Shown here piece after piece: positions 49,601 through 59,318 of a DNA stretch of 64,000 nucleotides. Position 1 is the first letter of the stretch. Every line of letters begins with the position of its first letter. The stretch is from Halicephalobus mephisto. Taxonomy: Eukaryota > Nematoda > Chromadorea > Rhabditida > Panagrolaimidae. The notes below the pieces were generated by a model. The model was not told the DNA's origin and ran no database searches. It worked only from the letters and a program-made list of their open reading frames with translations. Position numbers and translations under genes: made by a program. Where the stretch lies: NCBI GenBank assembly GCA_009193035.1, contig SWDT01000001.1, positions 868,001 through 932,000 on the forward strand, in the 5' to 3' direction.

Positions 49601-50105
49601 AGTGTACCCTGAAGATCAATTATTTCAACGGCTGATATATGAAAACCCACGAAGAAACTACGAAGTATCAAAGACCCCACGAGAAAAACCGAAAGAATAA
49701 TATACATACGACAAAGATAAGACCAAACATCAATTAGGAGTTTTATATGAAGATTTCATCATTTCGAAAATAGCAAGAAAAACTAACGTGATAGCTTCGA
49801 AGAGATACAGTAAACACGACTTTTACGATATCAACGGGTAGAAATTACGGAAACTAAAATCAAATTATTAAAAACGGAACAAAGCAAGTTCGAGAAAACC
49901 GAGAGACTAGACGAGCATACGAGTAAGCTTATCGACAGCCGACAAACAAAGATTGCATAGTCTGGCCTACAGTAGGGCCAGGTTTTCGCGGCGGAAAAAC
50001 AGAACGAGATACAAGCGACCGAGTACGCGCCAAGTCTCGGTTCCAATTGGCTTCACGGTTTCTGATGGACATTTCTTCTGTGTAATGACTTTTTCAAGTT
50101 GAATC
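49601..50105. promoter_or_regulatory. divergent promoter region of rpl-20 and SGF29
   Basis: About 500 bp between divergent starts. No coding frame is supported. A GGAACAAAGC/AAGCAAG-rich stretch is seen but no regulatory motif can be named with confidence. Confidence 0.4.
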
Positions 50106-51655
50106 ATGCCAAAGAAGACGAGAAAATTCACGACTAAACAGATAAGGTACTTTGCTGCCAGAGAAGAGCGATTGGAGCAGTTCAAGAAAGACCTGCCAGA
50201 GGCGGTGGGTGTTCGTTTCCTTATATGTATTTTTATTACTTTGCTTTTAGCTTGAGGAAGTTGCAACCAGACACGAGGATGTAAGCGATGCGACCGCGAG
50301 ATATACAGCCAAATACGATCAGATGATAGAAAACCACGAACTCAAGCCGTACACAGATGCGGAGAGGGCGAAGTTGTTGAAGGAGAACTGGAAGCTCCTG
50401 GCCAAATTGAAGAATGAAATGGAAGGTCTTAGACCAATCTATTCGATGATTGCAGAGATCCGGAAGACGAGAGAAGAGATTGCTCTCAATTTGGATGTCA
50501 ATCGACCGCAGTTGATGGACTTGCTCTATCACGGAGGGAAGCATCTGCCTCTCTGGATGGGGGACTTGGGCGAAAGTCCTCCTCCGAGAGTTGGAAGGTT
50601 AACTGATGATTCTCTCCCCGAACTAGGTGAACTCGTCGCTGCCTATGTGAAGGACATGTGGATTCTTGCCGAGGTAAAAGTGAGTTTTTACATATTCGAC
50701 ATAATATAACGAGTTATTTTTCCCGGCGGTCGATGAAGTTGATGGGATTACTATACGAGATGTGGACGATGAAGGAGAAGGCTTTGTTCGTGTTCCTAAA
50801 GATCAACTACTGTTACTACCTCTTTACCGAGCAGACCCCAAACGTCACCCGTTTGCGGTATTTGATCAGTCTTGCGTTGTCCTTGCTCTTTATCCTCAGA
50901 CTACTTGCTTCTACAAGGGTATCGTCGAGAGTCCTCCATACACTTCTGATGATAGCTACCTCATTACTTTTGAAGATGAAGAGTACGACGGAGGGTATGC
51001 TCCTGCTGTGAATGTGTCGCAAAGATTCGTTTTGAATTATCGTGAGAAACCTGATGAGCTTGTTTGTGAACACGTCGAAGCTTCTGATTCAAGTGAGACG
51101 GACGAAGAAACTCCAGAACCTGCTCCTCAGCCTATGCCTGTAATAAGGAAGTTTAAAATGCGAGATTCAGATGAAGTCAGCGATGAACCAAGGACTTCGA
51201 GCAGAAACGAATCAAAGGCATCTGATGATGAAGGTGATGGAGCAGAGGACGAAGGCGGTGACGGGGAATCCGGCTATGAGGACGAAGATCAGAGTTGTTC
51301 TGGCGAAGAAGCTGACAACGAGGAGGAAGATCAAGATGAAGAAGAAGAGGAATCTGGCGATGACGATGAAAATATTGAAGCTACAAGTAACGAGAGTGAA
51401 CAACAAGATGAAGATGAGGAGAGGGTATCTAGTGCTTCCAACCAAGAGTCTTCTGATGAAGGATCGGAGGAGTTGGGTGATTCCAATTGGACGGCGAAGA
51501 GCTCAGGCTCACAAGGAGCTTCATCGACTTCCCATAACAAGTCTAGAGGAACGACGAATGATTTGGAGGAAGAGCTTGAAGAACAGGAAGAAAGTAACGC
51601 CAGCTACGAAGATGAGGAAAACGACAATGATGATGATGAAATGGAAGTTGACTAA
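50106..51655 (+). CDS. SGF29: SAGA-associated factor 29 with long acidic tail
   Basis: SGF29 reads H3K4 methylation for the SAGA acetyltransferase complex through a tandem Tudor domain. Exons 50106-50204, 50251-50673 and 50714-51655 give 487 residues. An N-terminal coiled coil (about 10-120) is followed by the Tudor region, with GELVAAYVKDMWILAE, RDVDDEG, CVVLALYPQTTCFYKGIVES and YLITFEDEEYDGGYAPAVNV, all close to the family, including the aromatic residues that form the methyl-lysine cage. The last ~190 residues are Glu/Asp/Ser-rich and not part of vertebrate SGF29. The second intron (40 bp) ends in the weak acceptor AACGAG, so that junction is uncertain. Confidence 0.9.
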
Positions 51656-51658
51656 CAC

Positions 51659-52057
51659 AATTTCCTACCTCAGACAACAAAATATGGTATCATAGGTCTC
51701 ACTTGTGTTTTCATCAACTTTTTACCTATTTTGGCGTTTTTCATTAAGAATTAAAATCCACTTACGCCAGATGGCCAATCGTCATAAATAAATTTCAAAG
51801 GATTAAGGTAACGTGAAATCTCCATTGTATAAGAGCAATTCCCAATGAGCCCAATTAGGAATATCACCCGACTAATAGTGGTAGTAGCAAGTCCCTAAAG
51901 GACTTGACGGTGGGATTGCGAAGGCGTCAGTTGTCGCAATTCCTGTTATTGGCACTATTTATTCTCTACGTGGAGAGGATTACTTTCGTCAGAAGCCAAC
52001 GTCCTTCATTGACTGCACTGAATTCGGCGTCGATTGGAGCTCGGTTGGCAGCAGTAG
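51659..52057. other. intergenic DNA, promoter of the neuropeptide gene
   Basis: An open frame in another register (51904-52116) overlaps the neuropeptide start but has no ATG and ends in a stop after the intron, so it is not called. Confidence 0.5.
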
Positions 52058-52358
52058 ATGATGTTCGTGGTGAAATTGGTTCTACTTGTCTTCTTCGTCA
52101 GCTCTACATTAGGTAGATTATTTTAAATTTTTGTTTTAAAGCTGTTTTTTAGGATACGAAATAGAGTATTATGATGTACCTTTGAGATATCTGACGGATG
52201 TGCAGAATGGCGCTCAGAAGAGAATGATGGAAGGCGAGAATATCCCCCAGAAGATGCTTCGGGACACTGGATGGAGACACATCGGCCTCGGGAAACGAGC
52301 CCTCCCTCGCCAGATGAGTTCCGCAAAGACCTGGTCCATGATCGGCCTGGGGAAATGA
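52058..52358 (+). CDS. neuropeptide precursor with two WxxIGL-amide peptides
   Basis: Exons 52058-52112 and 52153-52358 (40 bp intron, GTAGAT...TTTTTTAG) give 86 residues. A signal peptide (MMFVVKLVLLVFFVSSTLG) is followed by a spacer, a dibasic QKR, and two related C-terminal segments: GWRHIGLGKR and TWSMIGLGK followed directly by the stop codon. In both, Gly before Lys would give an amidated Leu. Likely products are ...GWRHIGL-amide (from the KR to KR segment) and ...TWSMIGL-amide. This is the standard layout of a short secreted neuropeptide precursor. I do not recognise the peptide family. It lies on the same strand as SGF29, 400 bp downstream. Confidence 0.8.
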
Positions 52359-52476
52359 ATGATCACTGTTGACCGTTGTGTTGTTCTGGAATCGCGCCGT
52401 TTCCTCTTCGATAATAAACATCTCTGTTGTGAATGTTTATTTATTAATGAACATAAATTGTAATTAATTGTATTAT

Positions 52477-53838
52477 TTATTGATCGCTGGTGACCCATTC
52501 ATTTTCAACGAATTTCCATTCACCATTGATTTCTCTCCAGATGTCGGGAAGCTTGAACCATGTCTGACCGTGCTCGACTTTGACGTGGGAGTCCAGGTAC
52601 TCGGCGAATCCTGGTCGTCCGGAACCGAGCGAACAGGACATGTAGCAGTTGGGGAATCCTGGTTGGGTGAACTGGTAGGCTCCTTCGCAGGCCCACCAGT
52701 GGTCCGCGGATCCTGCGAACCCGCAGGCTGTCTGATTGAAGACGACACTGTAGCAATTGGTGTAATCCTGGACGTAATTACAAGCTCCAGACAAATCGTG
52801 AGCGATGTTATTTTGGTAAGTAAGTAAACATCTCTGAAAAAAAAATTAACCAATAATTTTTAAACTTATTTACCCAAAGGACGTTTCTTTGGTTCCACAG
52901 TGTTCTCTGGACGCAGGAGAGGTTCTCTCGAATCAAAGCTGAAAATAAAATTACAAAAATTTTTGTTTATAAAAAACATACTATAAAGGCCGGCTCCACA
53001 TCGGAACTTGTACAAGTTGAAGAGTCCGGAGAAGGTGAAAGCCGTGTTGGCGTCGTTGCCTCTCAACAGGAAAGCCAGAGGGTTGAAGCACTCGTACGGT
53101 CCGGATGCCAGACACCCTATGGTTTGCTCGAGGGCACTAAAAAGGAAATCAATATAAAAATCAAAATTAATATATAAAAAACTATAATTTTGATTATAAA
53201 TGGAAAAAATCCCTTGATATTCATCATTAAAATTCACTAATTAACCAGATTTGGGATTCCGGTTACAAAACTGTTAGTTCAAAAACTTAAAAAAATTGAC
53301 TCGTTGTAAAAATCATATATCAATTTTTGCGAAATTTTCTCGACGAGAATTTCTAGAAGATCTTAGAAATTTTAGGATTTTTTCCTTTCTGTTTTGCTTT
53401 AATTATTTCGTAATTTATATAATTTTCAGTTTAGATTAAGTTACCTAGGATTTGTTATTGAAAATTCACTAATTAACCAGATTTGCCATTTCACTCATCA
53501 AATACCAGTTCATAAGCGCGAAAGTTCATTTGCAAAAATAAATAAAAACTAACTTGCAAATAGATACTAAGCCTGCTATTTCTCCAACGTTTTGGGTGAA
53601 CAGTTGGTCAGTAAAATTGATGAAAGTAGAGTAATCTCTCCAGATAAGTGAATTGTTCTGGATCGGATAATTCAGAAAAGGAACAAAGTACTGCTGAGTG
53701 CAACTGTTCAAATTCGGATCGGGACAGTTCGGGGTCAATTGACCGAATACTCCGGCCGTTGTAGCCGCTGTAAATTCCCATTAAAATCCCACTAATACTG
53801 TAATACTTACCTAAAAGGATTAACACTTTAAGAAACAT
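52477..53838 (-). CDS. DUF19-type secreted protein A
   Basis: Nematode-typical DUF19 (T20D4.11-like) protein, function unknown, probably secreted. Exons 53838-53811, 53767-53554, 53136-52982, 52938-52874 and 52833-52477 give 272 residues. A signal peptide (MFLKVLILLAATTAG) is split by a phase-1 intron, as in the three paralogues. Paired-Cys blocks include CLASGPYECFNPLA, FRCGAGLY, LSCVQRTLW and ACNYVQDYTNCYSV; the C-terminal third has ADHWWACEGAYQF and CYMSCSL. FRCGAGLY is shared in form with paralogue C (YQCGAGLY). The 417 bp second intron carries a 286 bp element. A WGATAR site lies 77 bp before the ATG. Confidence 0.87.
53230..53515 (-). repeat. 286 bp intronic element, copy B
   Basis: Opposite orientation to copy A at 43633-43919; I see about five differences over the aligned length. 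It fills most of the second intron of DUF19 gene A. Confidence 0.93.
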
Positions 53839-53914
53839 GGCTTGTAATGTTCCCAATGAAGTCCTTCCAGCAAAAAGAATCCTATCATAGGCGTTAACTC
53901 GGCCAATTTTTCCT

Positions 53915-53920
53915 TTATCA
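53915..53920 (-). promoter_or_regulatory. WGATAR site upstream of DUF19 gene A
   Basis: TGATAA on the coding strand, 77 bp before the ATG; a second TGATAA is at 54000-54005. Matches the GATA-factor consensus used in the nematode intestine. Confidence 0.45.
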
Positions 53921-54097
53921 GTCGACAATCAAATTAAAGAATCGCTAAGTGTCCTAATCTTCCGTAATAAAATTAACGAGGATCCTTTTGAGACTACTCT
54001 TATCAAACTATTAATTAGCCGAAATTTCGCTATTATTCAATTAGCGTTTTATTGGACCAATCGATAAGAACTTTGAGAAAATGAGCACGAAAAAGTG

Positions 54098-55216
54098 TTA
54101 AATATTAAGCGGGATCCATTTTTCTTCGGTTTGGAACAATTCTCCAAATTCGTCCTTATCCGGATGAGCTGGAATTCGGAGATATGTGACCCCATTCTCG
54201 ACCTTGAGGTAACTCATAGTGTTGGTCCAGTTGGCAGTCCAGGCGCAGGTGTTCTGATGGATGCAGTGGTAGAACTGAGCAGAAGTGTATTGGAGAGCAG
54301 CTCCACATCCGAAGAAACTAGCGACCTCTCGGCGTTTGTTCTGGAAGCAAGTGGTGTTGGAAAGAACGGCAGCCCAACTGGTCTGGAGGGTTGCAGCGTA
54401 CTTACAGGCATTAGCAGGATCATAAGCGATAGAAGTCCTGTAAATCCGGAGGGTTTGGTTAACCAGAGCATCATAGTTGTTTTTGTAGGTGGTTTGGATG
54501 CAGCTAAAGGACACTGGTTCGTTTAAAATAGGAAATCCAGCTCCGCAAATGAAGGCATATTGTCTGAGAACTCCGTCGTTTATGTAAGCTTGAGCAGGGG
54601 ATTTACCCTGACTAACCCATCCAGAAGGAGCCAAGCACTGATCGAAGGTGGGACTGACACAACTGTAAAAGCTGGTCAAGGCATTGCACATCGTGACGAC
54701 ATCCGCGAGATTGCTGGCAGAAATGAACTTGTTGTAAAGCGAATCGAACAAGAAAAAGTCGTTAAAGAGTAAAGTGTACCTAAAATTATATTATTTACCA
54801 CTGAAATTACGTTTTCTTCATATATCAACTCAGGACGCGGATTAGCTCCTACCACGAAAGTCCCTGAAGGATACGGTAGGGTGCGCATGTTGTTTTGAAA
54901 CTTTTCGCATCGAATCATTACATTGTTGTCCTCTTTGAAGGTTTTGATATGTATTTTTCGAAATAAAAAAATTCGATAAATAAACCTTCTGAAGACCCTG
55001 ACTGGTACCACGTCCTCTATGTAAAGCATACTTACGATGTTCCCAGATACTGTCCCAACGTGTTAGCACAAGGTTGGAAGACATTCATATCACAGGGCTG
55101 CATACCTCCTTGTCCTTGGATTGAGCCAAGTAAGGCTGAAATAAAATCTTGTCATGATTTCGGAAAACAAAAAACAAACCGCAAAGTGCCAATACTTTGA
55201 AAGCAGAGGATAGCAT
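54098..55216 (-). CDS. DUF19-type secreted protein B
   Basis: Exons 55216-55180, 55135-55036 and 54779-54098 give 272 residues, the same length as A. The signal peptide (LSSAFKVLALCALLGSIQG) is followed by CDMNVFQPCANTLGQYL and further paired-Cys blocks: VTMCNALTSFYSCVSPTFDQC, FICGAGFP, FSCIQTTY, ACKYAATLQ, CAWTANWTN. ICGAG replaces the CGAGLY of A and C. The second intron (256 bp) carries a copy of the ~80 bp dispersed repeat. Several Asn-x-Thr/Ser sites suggest glycosylation. Function unknown. Confidence 0.87.
54831..54915 (+). repeat. dispersed ~80 bp repeat, copy 3 (inside DUF19 gene B intron)
   Basis: CAGGACGCGGATTAGCTCCT, ACCACGAAAGTCCCTGAAGG, ATACGGTAGGGTGCGC and then TTTTCGCATCGAAT. 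Confidence 0.8.
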
Positions 55217-55302
55217 CTCGTCGATCCTGAAATTTACTCGATGAATGAAATCCCAACGTCAAGATCAGAGGAAGTTTTCTTTCCTCACCCGAGTCAATTT
55301 CC

Positions 55303-55308
55303 TTATCA
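55303..55308 (-). promoter_or_regulatory. WGATAR site upstream of DUF19 gene B
   Basis: TGATAA on the coding strand within TTTGATAAGGAAA, 87 bp before the ATG. Confidence 0.45.
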
Positions 55309-55447
55309 AAAAATGACGGTCCCATCCAATTAGGAGAAAAAGGAGAGGCTTAATGACGCCCTAAAAAGAACTATTTTATAGATTCGTCAATTATTTTTTA
55401 GGGATAAAGTAAAATTTTATTCTTTCAGTAATTCAAAAAAGTAAAAT

Positions 55448-56404
55448 TTATTCCATGATTATATAATTCTGCTTCACTGACTCGTAGATGACCTTGTCTG
55501 CGGGTGGAGCTTTCATAGCCTCCTGATCATGTCTCTGGAGCTCTTCGAATTCTTCGTCGATGGCGAACGATGGGCTTGTGAAGACTGGAATTAAATTAAT
55601 ATATAAAATAAAAAACAAATGCTTACTAAGACATCTATCGTTGCATTCCCCGTAAGCAGCGGCGGTGTAGGATCGGATTGTCTGGCATCCATAGTAGCTG
55701 ATTTCGTTGTCGTTGGAGCAAGTCTGGATAAACTGCTGTTGCCAACATAGGATGGCCGTTTTGGTGTAACTACAAGCAGCAGTGACGTTGTTTTGGGAAT
55801 CCAGATGGAGACTCGTCAAACAACTAAGCAAAGTACTGTTTCTAGTCCTGTAGGTGTTTTGGATACAGCTCCATTTCGTCAAAGCAGCTAAACGAGGATA
55901 TATTTAATTTAGTATTTGTCCACTTACGGTACAACCCAGCTCCGCATTGATAAGCAATCATGTTAAGAATCCCGGCGTAACCGTATCCAGTGGCAGGGTC
56001 ATTGTCGTTCTTGATGATGAATGCGGGATCGATGCAGGTTTTGTAATCAACATTGGCATCACTCATGCTTTTCAAGTAGGCATTATAAGCACTACAATGA
56101 TGAATTTACTAGAAAATAAAAATAAAAACCTCCTTACTTGCAGACAGCGACTAGTCCAGAAGATCCAGGTCCATTGATGAATTTGTTCTGGACGGCGAAA
56201 GCGAGTCCGACGGGATTGCTCCAGGTTATGCTGGAGTCGAGGCCGAGGAACGCGTTGAAAGCGTTCTGAGCAGCAGTGATGGCATCTGTCGTGCACTTAG
56301 TCTTCTGACCAAGGACCACGGTCACTGAAACACAAGAATTACAACCAATAATGTTAACAAAACCCACATAGACATCCGACAAGAGCTAATTTGAGGACAA
56401 TCAT
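55448..56404 (-). CDS. DUF19-type secreted protein C
   Basis: Exons 56404-56368, 56324-56138, 56091-55928, 55887-55627 and 55584-55448 give 261 residues. Signal peptide MIVLKLALVGCLLTVVLG, split by a phase-1 intron. Cys-containing blocks: CTTDAITAAQNAFNAFLG, LVAVCNAYNAYLK, YQCGAGLYP, WSCIQNTY, ACSYTKTAILCWQQQF, YYGCQTIRSYTAAAYGEC. The C-terminus is acidic and ends QNYIIME. Function unknown; paralogue of A, B and D. Confidence 0.87.
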
Positions 56405-56951
56405 CCCTGAACCTGAAAAGTTTTATTACGACAAAGGAACTCTCGCCACGAAATTCCACACGCGAGTGGAGGTCATTCTAGTGTGATAGCATCCTAAAGA
56501 CTTTCATAATCAAAGCTCTCAATTTCCCGGGATATTCGATTTCAGATCCTTCGATTTTCGAACTTGAATTAATTCGAAATCGACAACTCTGCCCACGATT
56601 AATCCTCTTTTCCCTACGATCACGAAAGATGTTTACTGTGAGATAAATCTCATAAAGATACTTTTTCAGTGGAACCCTGGAAGAACTGTAATTACATCAA
56701 ATCTCAAATAAGATCAACTATGTTGCGATCGATTGGTCGATCCATGGAGCCCAATCATTGGAGAGGAAGCGCCCAGAATTCTTGCTATCAGTTTCCCTCA
56801 GAACTTTATGATAAAACAATTAGCGTTTTCCTTATGCATCAAAGTCAATTAGTCCGACATGATAAGAGCAAGATTCTGATTTTTGTCTTTCATTCGCGTC
56901 ATGGATTATCTTGGAATCATTTTATTTCTTCAAAAATAAAAAACATGAGGA
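56405..56951. other. intergenic DNA between DUF19 genes C and D
   Basis: Contains the WGATAR site of gene C and a fragment of the TTCGAA-rich dispersed repeat at about 56545-56600 (TTCGAACTTGAATTAATTCG). No gene. Confidence 0.5.
56484..56489 (+). promoter_or_regulatory. WGATAR site upstream of DUF19 gene C
   Basis: TGATAG on the plus strand, 80 bp before the ATG; further TGATAA sites lie at 56809 and 56860. Confidence 0.4.
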
Positions 56952-57932
56952 TTAATTGAAATCATCGTTCTCATGTCCATGAGATGGACGATAAATCTGA
57001 GCTTTCAATGTGCCGATTTTACTGGTCAATTCGGTCGCGGCTTTTTCTCTCATGACTTGCAGCATTAAACTCTCGTAATTACGACTTCCGGTCATGACTT
57101 GACATCTGATGTTCTGGCAATTACCGTCGATTTGGAACATGTTCACAATACGTTCACATTCAAACCAGTTCAACTGAAAATTAAAACATTACAGTAATGG
57201 AGTAATTTGTACTTACGTCGTAAATGGTGTTACATGGAGGACCAGCACTGACGAAGGCCAAGGCTAGGCATTTAGCGAGAGTCTGACCGGCAAGACAGAC
57301 ATTTTCGGAATTTATATTGTTGTAGAAAGCGGTGATACAAGTGTTTCTGACGTTTTGGTAGTTTGGGCTATTCCACACTTGGTAGAGACAATCCCAACTT
57401 TGAGTAGCTTCTGAATACTTCCTAATTACTTTCCATTAATAAAGTAGACTTACGGATAACTCCTCCACTGCATTCGAAGTCGAGAGCATTAAAAATTCCA
57501 GAAATCTGATAAGCATTAGTGCTGTTGGCACCTTTCTTGATGAATTGCAGTCTGGACGTACAGGTTTCGTATTCCGTTCCGAAGCACTGATAGAGCATCG
57601 TCCGAGCATGGCACAACTGGAGGAAAGTAGATATATCTGTCGTATAATAAGTAGCGATGGCCTGTTGGAATGCCACAGGATCTGTCCAAGCTCCAGTGTA
57701 ACCAATGAAACTGTTAAATCGATTCTGACAATAGAGGAATTTCTCATCAGTACAAGGAACATAGGCCTTCATCGTGAGTTCATCAATGGCCGAATTTGGC
57801 ATGTTAAAAATGACATCATGAGGAGCAAGTAGAGGATTATCGTTACACTGAACGAGGCCTAAAAAGAGATATAACAAATAATATTATGTAAAACTTACCA
57901 AAAACGGCAAAAACCAAGAACAAGAACTTCAT
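56952..57932 (-). CDS. DUF19-type secreted protein D
   Basis: Exons 57932-57899, 57858-57454, 57410-57217 and 57173-56952 give 284 residues. Signal peptide MKFLFLVFAVFGLVQC, split by a phase-1 intron. Cys blocks: FLYCQNRFNSFIGYTG, FLQLCHARTMLYQCFGTEYETC, LDFECSGG, WDCLYQVW, CLAGQTLAKCLALAF, CERIVNMFQIDGNCQNIRC. The third exon is joined at the acceptor TATTCAG, the only one that keeps the frame. The C-terminal 40 residues are polar and end GHENDDFN. Confidence 0.87.
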
Positions 57933-58479
57933 TTCCACCGCCAATCGTCGATTGCAAGCAGTCAGCAGAACAATTTTAGAGGATCCAATTATCACCCAAA
58001 CGTGAAAGCTTATTTCCTATTGATAAGGAAACTAATGGAAATACGGACTATGTTGAATTTACAGAATCAACATAACCATAGGAGAAAAATCCAGACTTCT
58101 CCAAGTACTCCGTTTTAATTAAATACGATTATTATTTTCAAATTCAAATTTAACGATTTTGCCATATTCCCATTACTCCCGAATCTAGTGATTTCTTTTT
58201 TATAACCAATATAAATTGTCGATTTTTTCTACTTTTTACTTTAAATAACATCATTTTAATTTGTGAATGTTTTTCAAGCTAGTATTCCGATCTCGGAAAT
58301 AGAGCTAACAGAAATGGTCGAATAACTCCTTTTTGATAAACAGAAAAGTCCTTTCCAAGTCATTTATAACTGTCCATCAATAGGATTTCTCCTCGTTCAG
58401 TCTAATCTAAAACTCCAATAAGAAAAACATTACCAATTTGCAAGGTAAATTAAAAAATGATCGAATAAGTTCAGAAAGC
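57933..58479. other. intergenic DNA upstream of DUF19 gene D
   Basis: Contains the WGATAR site of gene D; no gene or repeat seen. Confidence 0.5.
58021..58026 (+). promoter_or_regulatory. WGATAR site upstream of DUF19 gene D
   Basis: TGATAA in ATTGATAAGGAAAC, 89 bp before the ATG; its context matches the site of gene B in the opposite orientation. Confidence 0.45.
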
Positions 58480-59318
58480 TCATTTCTGTTGTTTCTTCTC
58501 CTCTGCCAAAGCTGGGGCTAAAGGATTGGAACGACTGCTCCGTCTGTTCCCTGGTAAGGGAGCTTTGGATGTGCCTTGTTTGGACTTTTTGTACTCGAAA
58601 CCTCCAGGCTTGTTGTCCTCCTTCATCTGCTTGACCTTTATGTATTGCATGTTGTAAAACCGGTTCATCTTTTCTTCACATTCCTGAGGACTTGGTCGGA
58701 TGTCATAATTGGGCTTGAGATCAACAGCCGGAACTTTGCCTATCTTCTCTCTGTCTTCTTTAGCGACACAGTAATGGAATAATCCAGGTTCATCTGACTT
58801 GATGACAGCCATTTTTTCGGAGAGAAATCCGTAATAAATTTTCTCAGTTGACAGTTCGCCAAAGACCCCGTTGACGGAAATAAGAGAAAGAAATCGAAGA
58901 GTGGCTTCTCTCGGCCAATCGAGGAAACCTGGAAAAGCATTAATATCAAAAGGAGAAATCGCCATGGATATAGATTCTTTTTCTCTGTTGACTTCAGTTT
59001 TCCGGGTATGTGCAGAAGACCCAGGCTGTTCTTTTCCTTCTTCTAGATCTTTTTCGTCATATTCATAGATTTCACAATTTTTCATGGTTTTCACGAGCTT
59101 AGATTTTGCAGCGAGCTCTTCGTATTTTTCTAAAAAGATAAATCCACATTTCGAAATTAATAATCTCTACAAAGATTACTTTCCATGGCATCTTCTGTCG
59201 CAAGTGAAATAGGGACCCCCAAGACTTTGGATAACGTGTCCAAATTCGCGAAACGATGGAAACTAAAAAGGAAAATCAGTTCAAATTTAAAAAATTAAAC
59301 TTACTCTCTGAACGACAT
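58480..59318 (-). CDS. unrecognised cytosolic or nuclear protein, 248 residues
   Basis: Exons 59318-59305, 59262-59180 and 59129-58480 join in frame with good GT/AG sites. The protein begins MSFRDFHRFANLDTLSKVLG, has no signal peptide or membrane segment, and contains a compact region with FLDWPREATLRFLSLISVNG and LFHYCVAKEDREKIGKV, then a basic C-terminal tail (GNRRSSRSNPLAP...KKQQK). I do not recognise a domain. The 14 bp first exon is short, but its phase fits. Confidence 0.75.

Noticed and set aside
50674..50713. 34 bp intron in SGF29
   Set aside because: Using the donor 6 bases earlier gives a 40 bp intron in the same phase, in line with other genes.
51845..52116. Longer open frame with a hydrophobic stretch before the neuropeptide gene
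   Set aside because: It needs a 20 bp and a 29 bp intron and has no in-frame ATG otherwise. Starting at 52058 in another frame with a 40 bp intron gives a proper signal peptide and the same peptide exon.
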